Source: Gossypium raimondii (taxonomy: Eukaryota > Streptophyta > Magnoliopsida > Malvales > Malvaceae). Taken from it: 64,000 nt of DNA. Every line of letters begins with the position of its first letter. The stretch's first letter is position 1. Location: positions 62,567,980 to 62,631,979 of the forward strand of contig NC_068575.1 of the NCBI RefSeq assembly GCF_025698545.1, in the 5' to 3' direction. Made by a program: the position numbers and the translations under genes. Of the stretch, positions 13,422 through 23,400 are shown in pieces. The notes beneath the pieces are model-generated. The model made no database searches and had not been told where the DNA came from. It was given only the letters and a program-made list of their open reading frames with translations.

Positions 13422-14755
13422 TTTTGAAGTTACTTTGATTGACTTGTTTAGCAAGTAATGTAAAGGACTGTAGTTGGTAATGTAGCTTATCCCACGAGAG
13501 GGAATTGAATTTTCATTTATATTTTTCCTTCTTTATTGTTGTAATGTATGATATAAAAATTTATGTACTTATGTACAGTTTAAAATTTGTTAGAATGCTA
13601 ACCTGTGAAAAAAGATGAACAAATTGATATTACATGATGATTGTAGTGTATCAGTTTTTTTTATATTTTTCTTAATATTGCAGCACATGGGAAGCTTACT
13701 TGACAGTGGCGGATTTTTGACATAAAGTTTTGGAGGGCTGAATTAAAGTTTTAAAAAGTTTGAGGGTTTTAATGAGAATTTTCAAATTTTTGATAGGTCT
13801 AATTTAAAACGTTCAAAAATTTCAGAGGTTTAATTAAAATTAACAAAATTTGTGAAGCGTTTAATTGAAAATTTTAAAGCTTTCAAAGGTTTAATGAGAA
13901 CTTTCTAAAATTTTAGGGATCTAATTAAAATTTATAAGAAAATTTAAAGGTATAATTAAAATTTCAAAACTCTTAACCCCTAGGTTTTAAATCATACTAA
14001 AACTTGGATTTTTTAATAATTTCTCGATAAATTTTATTATCATATTTTAAAATTTTCAAGTGATAACTTTGTATAATCTTAAAGTACCACATCATCACAC
14101 CTTAAAAAAGTCCAAGTTTATGGACCAAATTGAAAAAGATTTATCGGATTCTAAGACTAATGAAAGAAAAAAATTTTCAGGATACACATAGGGAAACGTT
14201 GACAAATTCAAGAAATCTTTTTTTTTTTTTATAATAAGAAAAACAGTATCAATTACAAATTATAAGTAGGATCCGAGAAAGCCAGGCACATCTATCAAGC
14301 CGGATGTGATCATCAAGAATTAGATCTCGTTTTATCAATATTTAAAATGGTTAAATAACTATTTAGGGTTTGAACTTGATAACTATTCTCATATTGGGTT
14401 TTGAATTTTCTTTTTCTAAATTAAACTTGACAATTATTTCTACATTGGAGCTTAAACTTTATTTTTATAAGTTCGTCCGTGACAGTTTCTTGCAAACCTT
14501 AAATTATGGACTTCAATGTGAGAACAATTACCAAGTTTAATTTATAATAAGAGAACATTGTCAAATTTAAATAGTAACTTAGACAAAAAGATTGAAGCCC
14601 AAATGTGATAACAGTAATCTAGTTCAAGCTTCCATTCAAGAACAAGTATTAAGTTCAAGGCCTAATTTAGGGGGAAAAAATTTAGGCTTTAATGTCGAAA
14701 TAGTTGCCAAGTTAAGACCCCTAAATGGTGAATTAAACCATATTTTAAATTATTC
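13422..14755. other. 3' flank of the hAT-derived gene and repeat-like spacer
   Basis: Bases 13422-13680 are probably the 3' untranslated region. From about 13700 to 14165 short phrases of the form 'GAGG-TTTAAT-AAAATTT' recur many times in slightly different versions, which looks like a decayed internally repetitive element. Bases 14335-14755 have the same character (GGGTTTGAACTTGATAA, AATTACCAAGTTTAA in both orientations). No gene seen. Confidence 0.45.
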
Positions 14756-14758
14756 CAG

Positions 14759-14830
14759 TGACGTGGCCTCCCGGCAAAGCTTTAGAACTCCAGAAACTAC
14801 TGTCCCAATCCACGTGTATCCCTTGCATGC
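14759..14830 (+). promoter_or_regulatory. ABRE/G-box and RY-like cluster upstream of oleosin
   Basis: TGACGTGGC at 14759-14767 matches an ABA-response element. CACGTG at 14811-14816 is a G-box. GCATGC at 14825-14830 is the core of an RY element. In seed storage and oil-body genes these motifs bind bZIP and ABI3/FUS3-type factors. They lie 126-197 bases upstream of the oleosin ATG. The motifs are seen; their activity is inferred. Confidence 0.5.
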
Positions 14831-14955
14831 CACATACATATCTTCCTCACACTTGTCATCATCAGTTGCCCTATTTTTTCTCCTCACCTTCTCTTTCAAC
14901 ACTTAAACACTTCAACCCCCATTTCCACTTTCTCAACAACAGCCATTCCTCACCC

Positions 14956-15465
14956 ATGGCGGAACGTAACAATCCCACCCACCAACAACAACAACAACAA
15001 CGACCGTCGAGAGCCAACCGCACCGTCGTCCCATCCTCCACTTTCCTACAAAAAATCCAATCCCATGCACCCAACACCACCCACTTTCTCGGATTCTTAC
15101 TCCTCTTCTTCGTTTCCGCCGCCACTCTCTTAATCCTCACTGGACTTACTCTCACCGCCACCGTCTTTGGGCTCGTTTGTTTCATGCCGGTGATCGTCGT
15201 TTCTAGCCCCGTTTGGTTCCCGATATGCACCTACCTGTTTCTCACCGCCGTTGGGTTCTTGTCGGCGTGTGGCTTCGGAGTCGCCGTCGCGGCTGGGTCG
15301 ACATGGATGTACCGTTACTTTAGGGGAATGCATCCACCTGGGTCGGACCGGGTTGATTCAGCTCGGACCCGGATTTATGATACGGCTAGCCATGTTAAGG
15401 ATTATGCTATGGAATATGGTGGGTATTTGCAAAGCAAGGTTAAGGATGCTGCTCCTGGTGCATGA
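14956..15465 (+). CDS. Oleosin, oil-body structural protein
   Basis: Coats seed or pollen lipid droplets and keeps them from fusing. It is a single exon of 169 residues. A hydrophilic N-terminus with a glutamine run (about 10-15) precedes the long hydrophobic hairpin (about 43-117). The hallmark proline knot P-x5-SP-x3-P is at residues 78-89 (Pro78, Ser84, Pro85, Pro89). The C-terminal amphipathic part contains [18 protein letters not shown] and ends KDAAPGA, a motif shared by one of the higher-plant oleosin clades. The ATG at 14956 gives the shortest sensible N-terminus; a longer upstream frame exists but looks like leader sequence. The promoter holds ABRE, G-box and RY-like motifs, which fits seed expression. 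Family assignment is very secure; the clade is less so. Confidence 0.93.
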   Translation: MAERNNPTHQQQQQQRPSRANRTVVPSSTFLQKIQSHAPNTTHFLGFLLLFFVSAATLLILTGLTLTATVFGLVCFMPVIVVSSPVWFPICTYLFLTAVGFLSACGFGVAVAAGSTWMYRYFRGMHPPGSDRVDSARTRIYDTASHVKDYAMEYGGYLQSKVKDAAPGA

Positions 15466-15879
15466 TTAGCAATGGACTCTCATCCCCTCTTTTCTTTTTT
15501 TTTTCAATATACAAAGATTATATGTATTTGTTTTTCGATTTGTGATGATGGTGATTTTGAGTGTTCGATATATTTTTTTAAATTTTGTTTCTTGTTTTTA
15601 ATTAGCTGAAAATTTTGATAATGGATATACGAGATTTGTTGATTTGAAAGATCTTTTAAGATAGAATGGTGTTGTTGAAACGCTTACAAAAAATCCAAGA
15701 TTGGATCTTCAAAATTCAGACAGAAAATTAGGAACTTACTATTCGAGACAGCAAAATGATACAAGAAATAGTAACTTTTGTCTCTTTTTCTTTTGTTTTC
15801 AATATGGAAACAAATTTCCTCTAATAAAAGAGGTAATGGTAAAATAACTTCCTTCATGTTTTAAATGGTGGATTTATTA

Positions 15880-15910
<31 letters not shown>

Positions 15911-16630
15911 AATATTCTATTGTCGACGGTTGATTGACGTGCCATATTTTAAATTTGGATTACAAACTCGTATGGTATTCATGAACTTCCGACAAATATA
16001 TAAATATTAATGCAAATGTAAGTATATTTTTTCCCAATTTTAATAAACTTTAAAACCGTAAAACGTTGGACTCAAATGTCAACTAAACAAAATTTTTATA
16101 AAAAAGAAGAAAAACTAGTGGCATATATGTTCCTTGTGAGTTAGTCGTAAATATATGGTTTGGGTACACATTTTTTCATTTCTTAATGACATGCAGTATT
16201 TTATTTGGATTCTTTATTATTATTATTGATGATAACCGGTTCATTTATGTGCTCAAAGGATCAACAAAATCCCTAATTTAATTTTGTAATGCTTTTTTGG
16301 ATTCCGTTCAACCCTTGAAACAAAGAGTTTGAATGGAAATGTCAAGTAAACAAATTCAAACTTCACTTTACCCGAGGAGAAGAACAGAAACTAGAGCCAA
16401 ACTTAACTCACTCAAGTAAATCCACAAGTATATTAATTTCCATATGGGCGTCCCAATTTATTGTTTTCCAATACCCATGATAACGCAATATTGAAAATTA
16501 AGGTCCAATTCAAAGAGTTGAATTTTCCACCTATAAGAACGTAACACGTACTACCTTCGAGTCTAGAAAAGGATGAACATAAACCAAAAAAAATAAAAAT
16601 AAAGTTCTTGTTTACAAACTACCTTGAGCG
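15466..16630. other. Intergenic spacer with (TTA)n microsatellite
   Basis: Oleosin 3' untranslated region at the left, then AT-rich sequence. A TTA/ATT trinucleotide run lies at about 15877-15911. The right end, up to 16630, is the probable 3' untranslated region of the next, minus-strand gene. No further gene seen. Confidence 0.5.
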
Positions 16631-16635
16631 GTGAC

Positions 16636-17091
16636 CTAATAGCAAGTCTTCTTTGAGGTGAGGTAAGCAGGCATCGGACTAGCACGTGGGGAACGAAACG
16701 GCAACTCCTCCACTTGATTTCCTTTGCTATCGTAATAGATCACACCTGAATAATCTAGCGGCTGACATTTATCTCCCATCAGGATCGCTCTTTGCCATAC
16801 TCCGCCGTCTCCGATCTCCTCCTCTTCCTTCCCGGTTTTCTCACCGGCCTTTTTCCGGTTCACCAACTTGATCGCCTTGTTGCTAAGCGTCGTCAATAGC
16901 CGCTTCGGTCCCGGAGATTTCACCGCCAAGGATCTCGGAGAATCGGAAAGTGAGCCGAACTCATTATGTTTTGGCTTCAGCTTTTTTGAAACTCGGCCGG
17001 CGTGCTTGGCCCATAGAGCCTTGAATGAAACGACGAGGCCGACAGTTAACGGCTGCTTCGGCGAGGTAGAGCCATGTTCCGATGAATCCAT
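16636..17091 (-). CDS. Conserved plant protein of unknown function, 151 aa
   Basis: A single-exon gene with a clean frame, GC-richer than its surroundings, which supports real coding. The N-terminal half is basic and serine-rich (KKLKPKH, SPGPKRLL, NRKKAGEKTGKEEEE) and has no signal peptide or membrane segment. The C-terminal half holds a block that I recognise as shared among small plant proteins: VWQRAILMGDKCQPLDYSG followed by VIYYDSKGN. It ends SPMPAYLTSKKTCY. The start at 17091 gives MDSSEHGSTSP and follows a TA-rich promoter-like tract. No function is known to me. The basic, phospho-site-like N-terminus would fit a nuclear or cytosolic regulatory protein, but that is only an impression. 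Confidence 0.78.
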   Translation of the reverse strand: MDSSEHGSTSPKQPLTVGLVVSFKALWAKHAGRVSKKLKPKHNEFGSLSDSPRSLAVKSPGPKRLLTTLSNKAIKLVNRKKAGEKTGKEEEEIGDGGVWQRAILMGDKCQPLDYSGVIYYDSKGNQVEELPFRSPRASPMPAYLTSKKTCY

Positions 17092-17106
17092 GCTATGCTC
17101 CTCAAC

Positions 17107-17128
17107 TATATATATATATATATATATA
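17107..17128. repeat. (TA)n microsatellite
   Basis: About eleven TA units directly upstream of the unknown-function gene. A second TATATATATA tract lies at about 17164-17173. Either could serve as a TATA region for that gene. Confidence 0.8.
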
Positions 17129-17134
17129 GAATGA

Positions 17135-19970
17135 AAATTTAGCGGGTTTAGAGGGGTTTTGAAATATATATATAGGCGAAAGGGTGACGGTCGGTTGACC
17201 AGTTGATAGCCGTGGAATTACTGAAAATTTTTATTCTTATTTTATTTTTTGAATTAATTTTTTTATTCTTATAGATGGAGCCGTGGAGGGGACGTTTGAG
17301 AGATGGTTCGGTGCTTCATTGCTCATTTTATGTTTTTATTTGACATGTTTTATCATGGACGTAGACCTAATAGTTAGGTTACACGTATAATATTTCATTT
17401 TTCTTTTAACTTCTGATTATAAAATTATTTTTTTAAAATCGAGTTTCACATTTTTTCCGCCTAATATGATATCTATGTTTTGTTTTTTCAATCAACTACA
17501 TATATTTAACAAAATTATAAATCACGGCAAGCTATTAATATTTAATATTTAATTTGATTTATCAAATTTCATAATTAATTGTTATAAACAACCATAAAAT
17601 GTGAAATTACAAATAACTTTAAATTAATGGAACTAAAATTCAAGTGTGGTCGTAGAACATAATGAAATTTCACGTGGTAGATTAAGCTTTTAAATATAAC
17701 AAATTAACGACTTTATTCACATTTTAGTCCTTCATTCGAATATTTTCTCTTCAGGTCAAGTTATTTGTATGGTGAACCTATTTTCTCTGAAATTAGTGCA
17801 TGTTCATATGGCGAACCTATTTTCTTTGAAATTCCAAATCTATTTTGATTTTTGTTAGAACATTTGATTTGGGATATATAGTACACGTGTTCAATTTGGA
17901 TTGGCTCTTAAATATTTCTTAACGCCGTTTGCCAAATAAATCTAAATTATTAACAGAGTCAAAGTTGAATTACCCATATAGTTTAAGGGCTAAAACGTGA
18001 ATAAAGCCTAAATTAATAATGAGGGAAAAAAATCTTCTCAATTCTCCGATTCTCCTTCTCCCGACCACAAATGCAAAGTGGAGAGGGCAAAAACAGCACT
18101 AAGAATCCAAGTGGAATGATGTGATTGGCGTGGGCAGTTGAGGAAGCGAAGTAGGAGATCGAGGATTTCAACGTGTCTTTCACTCTGTTAAGGTGAGAAA
18201 AGCAAGGGGTTGAGTCAACTGATTTGGCATGAAATTGAGCATGATCAGTGCCAAGTCTCCTACTCCCAACCATACTCTCTTATTATTATAATATTTAAAA
18301 TTGGGTAGTGGGGAATATCTCTCACTTGACTCACCAAGCCATCTATCTTGATAATCCAAATGCACAAATTTGTGTGCTTTGCACTTGTTTTGGACCCACC
18401 AAAATTATTATGGTATAAAGTAGTTTATTATCACAGGAATTGGAAGAAATAATAAAAATATTAATTTCAAACTTTAATATATAATTATTTAATTAATAGT
18501 TATACTTGATTAGTGATTAAAAATTGGATTAGATTGGTATTTAGGTGGACTGAATTGAAAATTGAAAAGATTATCAATTCTGTATAGTATTTTAACTTAA
18601 GCTTCCTTGGGATATATACTACAACTCCACTGCTAGTTAACTATTCGGCTTTGGTTAAATTATGTTTTTAACTTTTATTATTTTTACATTTAACTTTTAA
18701 TTATTTATATATTTTAATTTAATTATGTAAAACCCAAATAAAATATAAAAAATATCAATTTTAGTTTGATTATAATTTCACTTGAACTTTTAATCATTAA
18801 TCAATTGTGAAATTATTTTATTAATTAAAGTAAAAATAGTCATATTTTCTTTTGGAAATAAAATAAGAAATATAAAATGGTTTAAGTGATAATTAAGTTG
18901 AAAAATAAAGATGGTGGATAAACAATGGGATTCATGATTCACATTGTTTGCAATTTTAATTTATTATTTTGGGGGTGTTAAGTTAAGTTAAGTGTCATCA
19001 TAAGTTGTGTAAGCACCCCACATATGTCGCCTCTTTCAACCATCAAAACATCTTTATTTCAATCATAAGTTTTTAATACAACAATAACCTATAACCAGTC
19101 CTTTACATTATATTACATATATATGACACCTTATGTGGGTGAAAATATATTTGTAACTTTATACAATAATAATTAAATAAAATTTTGACTCAAATCATAA
19201 TTTTAAAGATTTCAAAAGCATAATATATTGCCTTCAATTCTTATTATAAATATTTATATATATTTAAAATATATTAAAAATAAAAACATTTTGTAAATAT
19301 AATTTTTAAAAATTATTTTTCAATTAAGTTGATACCACTGGTATTAATTAGGTAAAAATATTAAGTATATATATTCTTACTTAGAAATTTAAAATATTGA
19401 TAAAAGAGAGAGAGAGAGAGGGTTATTAAAATTGAATATAACACACTTATGATATAAGTGAAATTTTTATGTTAAAATATATTTACTAAATAAGAGTTTG
19501 ATTTAAATATCGATTGAGTCTTAACTCGATTGGTATGGCCATTGTTGTCAAGTAGTTTTAAGTATTGTGCCAAAAAGTACACATATAATTAGTACCTATA
19601 TAAGATTATTAAAAAATAATTTAAATAATTACGTTAATATATTGAATTTTAAATTCAAAATTCACTTTATAAAATATAAAAATCAATATTTTTGTGTCAA
19701 TATTTACTACTAATTAATATTAGATTGATTTATGATATCATCTTCAAAAGTTGACGTAATTCTGAATAAAGTTTTCTTTATCCTTTCTTTTTCCTATAAA
19801 TAAAAATGAAAATCCCCGAGGATTAGACCAAATGAAGAATTAATGTTCCCAAGTAAACGTGAATGTCAACTCTCTCCTGAAAAACATAGGAAAAAAAAGG
19901 CATAAGCCATAAACTACGTACTACCCTAAAACGGGTAGCTTCATGGTGGTGCCGTACAATAAAAACAATA
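17135..19970. other. Intergenic, no gene seen
   Basis: About 2.8 kb of AT-rich sequence. Bases 18020-18270 are less AT-rich and carry a short minus-strand frame with no recognisable domain; I do not call it a gene. An (AG)n run lies at about 19405-19421. Confidence 0.5.
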
Positions 19971-19971
19971 G

Positions 19972-20262
19972 AAGGTCCCTGTATTATGGTAATTAGATCA
20001 AATTAGTCCCTTTATCTTTTAAATAGATCAATTTAATCCTTATACTATTAAAACGAATTAAATAAGTTCAAATTGTAACAAAGTTAACATATACTGTATA
20101 AAAAATATCTTGAAAATTATTTTTTCAGCTGTAGTTCAATTCCAAAAAAAAAAACTATTCTAATTTGAAATTATTTGATTATTTTAAAGAAATTAAATTG
20201 ATCCATTTAATAATAAAGGGATCAGTTTAATCACATCACTGTAAGAAAAGGAGGTCTTAAGT
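19972..20262. mobile_element. Fold-back MITE-like element
   Basis: The left arm begins GGTCCCTGTATTATGG and continues with TTAGTCCCTTTATC and ATCAATTTAATCC. The right arm, reverse-complemented, repeats the same order (GACCTCC, GATCCCTTTATTATTAAA, TGGATCAATTTAAT, ATAATCAAATAATTTCAAA). The whole unit can fold back on itself. A related single-arm piece is at 21418-21640. Confidence 0.6.
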
Positions 20263-20537
20263 ATATTCACCAAATATAATATATATGTTAAGGTGAAATA
20301 CGAATGTAGTTTGATGTTAAACCATAAGTAGAGTGGTAGGTTACCTTCCATTTAATTTAGAATTTTAAGTCAGATTTGAATATATATTTTTATCCTTCAA
20401 CCCATATATGGAGGCACCTCGTAAAAAGGGTCGACTCATTCTCCACCCAGAGGGGTGGAAATGTTTTTCAGTTTTAGAACCTAATTGGCAAAGGCATCCC
20501 ATCACCAAATTATGCATATAAGTGGATAAACATGTTG

Positions 20538-21065
20538 AAATCAACGCAAAGCTTTGCCGGTCCTCATTAACCTTATAAATTATACATAGAGTGGAGTTGG
20601 GCGACTTGTAGAATTTGTGGGGCAAAATTAAAATACAGTCAAACCCACAGCCCACCATCATTGACATTGCCCAAAGCAACGGCGACCAGAAAATTTGCCA
20701 CTTATATTAAAATAAATTTGGAGTCTTAAGCTATTAGTTAGTCTTTTCATATTATAAATCTAAATTAAAAAAATAAAAAAAACTTAAATTTTATAAAATT
20801 TTAAATAAAAACCCAAAAGCATTAAAAAAAAGAAATTATTCAACATGTGTGTAAAAATCCTAAATTCCCACCGATATTCTTGGAACTTTGTTTTTAAATT
20901 TTCCTAAAAAAACAAAAACAAAACAACAGTTTAGAAGAAGAAGAAGAAAAGCAGGCCAATTAAAAAGCCTATAAGTTTTAGAAATAGGCCGAATGAACAA
21001 ATCAATAATATGGACCAGCCTCTGTATTTGGACTTCGAGGCACGACTTACATTGTTTTGCCTCAA
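20538..21065. repeat. Duplicate A of the IPK2 leader/promoter flank
   Basis: Three blocks match the flank of the IPK2 gene in the same order and orientation. The first is AGCTTTGCCGGTCCTCATTA at about 20551 and 23380. The second is AGCCCACCATCATTGACATT versus the one-base variant at about 23883. The third reads CTGTATTTGGACTTCGAGGC at about 21021, against a variant at about 25095. Duplicate A is compact; duplicate B is longer because of insertions. No IPK2 coding remnant is visible below 20538, where the gene would be expected. Confidence 0.65.
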
Positions 21066-21417
21066 GTAGTGTGTATGCTTTGAGTTAATATAGATTTTTT
21101 TTACTGGTTTAATGATAAAATTAATCCTTTAATATTTATGTGGTCTATTAATTTGATATTAAATATAAAAAAATTTAACAACTTTAGCCTTCCATGTTTA
21201 CAAAATTTATTATTGTAGTTCTCATTTTAAAAAATTAATAAATTTGACCATTAATATTTATAAAATTTGCCAATTTAATCCTAACCCTAAAAATATTTTT
21301 TCCCATCTCTAGAAATAATTCATAGGGATTATTTGGTTAAGGGATTAAGAAAAAAAGAAAAAAGTTACAATTAATAATTCATCTATTTATTCATTTATTT
21401 GTAAATTAAAGTATTTG

Positions 21418-21640
21418 GAGGTCCTTATATTATAGGAATTAGATTAAATTAGTCCCTTTATTATTAATTGAATTAATTTCATCTTTGTACCATTAAAATA
21501 ATCAAATAAGTTCAAATTATATTTTGAAATTAAAAAAAAAACTCAGAACAAAATATTTCAATTATATAAAATCAATTTAAACAATAAATATTAACTTTAT
21601 TCTAAATTGTCCTCGTATTGTTAATATTATAGAGGTCTCA
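21418..21640. repeat. Relative of the 19972-20262 element
   Basis: Begins GGAGGTCCTTATATTATAGG and continues TTAGTCCCTTTATTATTAA, ATAATCAAATAAGTTCAAAT. This follows the left arm of the element at 19972. It ends near TATTATAGAGGTCTC, possibly the opposing terminus. It is decayed and lies directly downstream of IPK2, possibly within its 3' untranslated region. Confidence 0.5.
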
Positions 21641-21700
21641 TGTATATTCACTTTTATTTCTGAGTACGTACGTGCACATGCATATTTCTTATCCGATTCT

Positions 21701-22555
21701 TTAAATTTTATCTTCCATCGTGGATCCCTTTGAATCGGCGAGAACCTGAGAAACAAACTTAATAAACGAGCATAATCCACCCAAAAAGTTATGATCGATA
21801 ACACCATTGCCGTCCACAACATGAGCGAAATCAATAAGCTTAACTTCAGCAAATGGTGTCTTTCCTCTCAAAAACGATTCCTTATCGAACAAGAGCAGAA
21901 CCGAACACGAACGAAAATGGTACATGGTTTGATCTTCAAACCATGTTTTCAGCTCCAATAAACGTTCCAAAATCCCATCACAACCACCGTATACGCTACC
22001 AGCAAAGCAACAATCCGGTTCCGGTCCAACATTCGACGAAACAAACTTCCTTAAAACCGATCTAACATCATCTGCTGTAAAGTTCCGGACTAGTTTCCTT
22101 CCCGGTTTCCAAAAACCCGATTCATTGTATATTTGTAGTCCGCATATTCTAAAACCTAGAGAGACAGTAGTGGTTGTTTTGTCTCTGTGGAAGCAGTTTT
22201 GGATATAATCATTTGATGCTTCGAGGTACCATGTTCTGGAACCGATTTTGATGTCCAAGATGGATGGGTTGAGGTGGTCGGAAGTTATGTCTTGTAAGAC
22301 GAGGTGGGGACGTAAACCGGACCTGTCGGAGGCTTTTAAGAGTTGGGTGCCGTGGAAAACAGGGAAGAATCGGCGGATGTGGTGTGGAATACGGGTGTTG
22401 GATGAGAATGAGTGGTAGAAGGTTAGTTCTCTGGTGCCGCGTTCGTCGTCGTCTTGTAGAGGCTTGTAAAAATGGCCCGAATTGTCTATGAGAGGGCCGA
22501 GTTTGCCGTCGATGGCCTGTCGACCGGCGACTTGATGCTCTGGGACCTTAAGCAT
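21701..22555 (-). CDS. IPK2: Inositol polyphosphate multikinase (IPK2 type)
   Basis: Phosphorylates inositol 1,4,5-trisphosphate and higher inositol phosphates at the 6/3 and 5 positions, feeding the inositol hexakisphosphate pathway. In plants it acts in nucleus and cytosol. The coding part is one exon of 284 residues, the usual length for plant IPK2. The catalytic signature P-x3-D-x-K-x-G is present as PSILDIKIG (Pro97, Asp101, Lys103, Gly105). Further landmarks are GHFYKPLQ near 27-34, SVLLLFD, and the C-terminal KLIDFAHV with its metal-binding Asp. The ATG at 22555 gives MLKVPEHQVAG, a typical start; the frame runs further upstream but only into leader and intron. A splice acceptor at 22590 and donor at 23242 define a 5' leader intron. 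The frame is intact and no missing key residue was noticed. Confidence 0.92.
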   Translation of the reverse strand: MLKVPEHQVAGRQAIDGKLGPLIDNSGHFYKPLQDDDERGTRELTFYHSFSSNTRIPHHIRRFFPVFHGTQLLKASDRSGLRPHLVLQDITSDHLNPSILDIKIGSRTWYLEASNDYIQNCFHRDKTTTTVSLGFRICGLQIYNESGFWKPGRKLVRNFTADDVRSVLRKFVSSNVGPEPDCCFAGSVYGGCDGILERLLELKTWFEDQTMYHFRSCSVLLLFDKESFLRGKTPFAEVKLIDFAHVVDGNGVIDHNFLGGLCSFIKFVSQVLADSKGSTMEDKI

Positions 22556-23400
22556 GGTGATAGAATAGGAGCTCGATTGTTCCGGTAACCTGAGAATAAG
22601 AAAGACGGAACTAATTACTAAATTCAAATTCCAAAAATTACGTTAACCCGAAAACCACAAACTCAGGAAAAACTTAAGTTACTTTGGTTTTCGAAAATAT
22701 TGTTTTAAAAGTGAAAAAGACTTTTAATAAATAGAAAATAAAAAAAAGGTATTTTTAATAAAGGAAACATATAAATAACAACTACTTTTTCAAATAGAAA
22801 AAAATACATTAAAGTAACAAATTTAATATTAAAAATTTGTTAAAAAAATACTTTGCCTTAGGTTATAACTAGAGCCAATTCATCATTATTTTCATCTTTT
22901 CATTTTTAAAAGCATTTTTTGTGAAAATAATAAAACAAATTTTAATTGTTTTTCGAATTTTTTATTTAAAATTTCAACAAAGCACGTTTTTATGTTATTC
23001 AGTTTTTAAAAATAAAACGAAAACCACCTCTGTTTTTTGAAACTGTTATTGCCATTAAAGCAACACAAAAGAATTTTTTTTAAAAATCATTTTCTACAAA
23101 CAAGGGAACTCGAGAAACAGATAAAAGGCAACGAACACCGAAAAAAAAAAGTAAAAATGAAGTCAAAGAAATAAATGAAAAATAGCAATACTTGAAAGAG
23201 ATGAAGAGAAATAAAAAGAAAAAGGGAAGAAGATGAACTTACGGTTGAAACAGGTTGAAGAATGATGATTACACTTTGCAGATTTGTCTTAAAGAAACAG
23301 AGAGAATCTAAGTTGAACATAGTGTTGGGTTTGGAATTCAATGTTGGAGTACCGGACTGAAACGTTTTGAACCCAACGCAAGCTTTGCCGGTCCTCATTA
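22556..23400 (-). other. IPK2 spliced 5' leader with 653-base intron
   Basis: On the minus strand, CAACC/GTAAGT (donor, intron from 23242) and TTCTCAG/GTTACC (acceptor, intron to 22590) bound an AT-rich intron. A leader exon of unknown upstream limit begins at or above 23243. Leader introns occur in plant IPK2 genes. No coding sequence is interrupted. Confidence 0.6.

Noticed and set aside
18013-18365. Small minus-strand gene
   Set aside because: Two overlapping frames, neither with a recognisable motif; the composition is only slightly less AT-rich than the surroundings.
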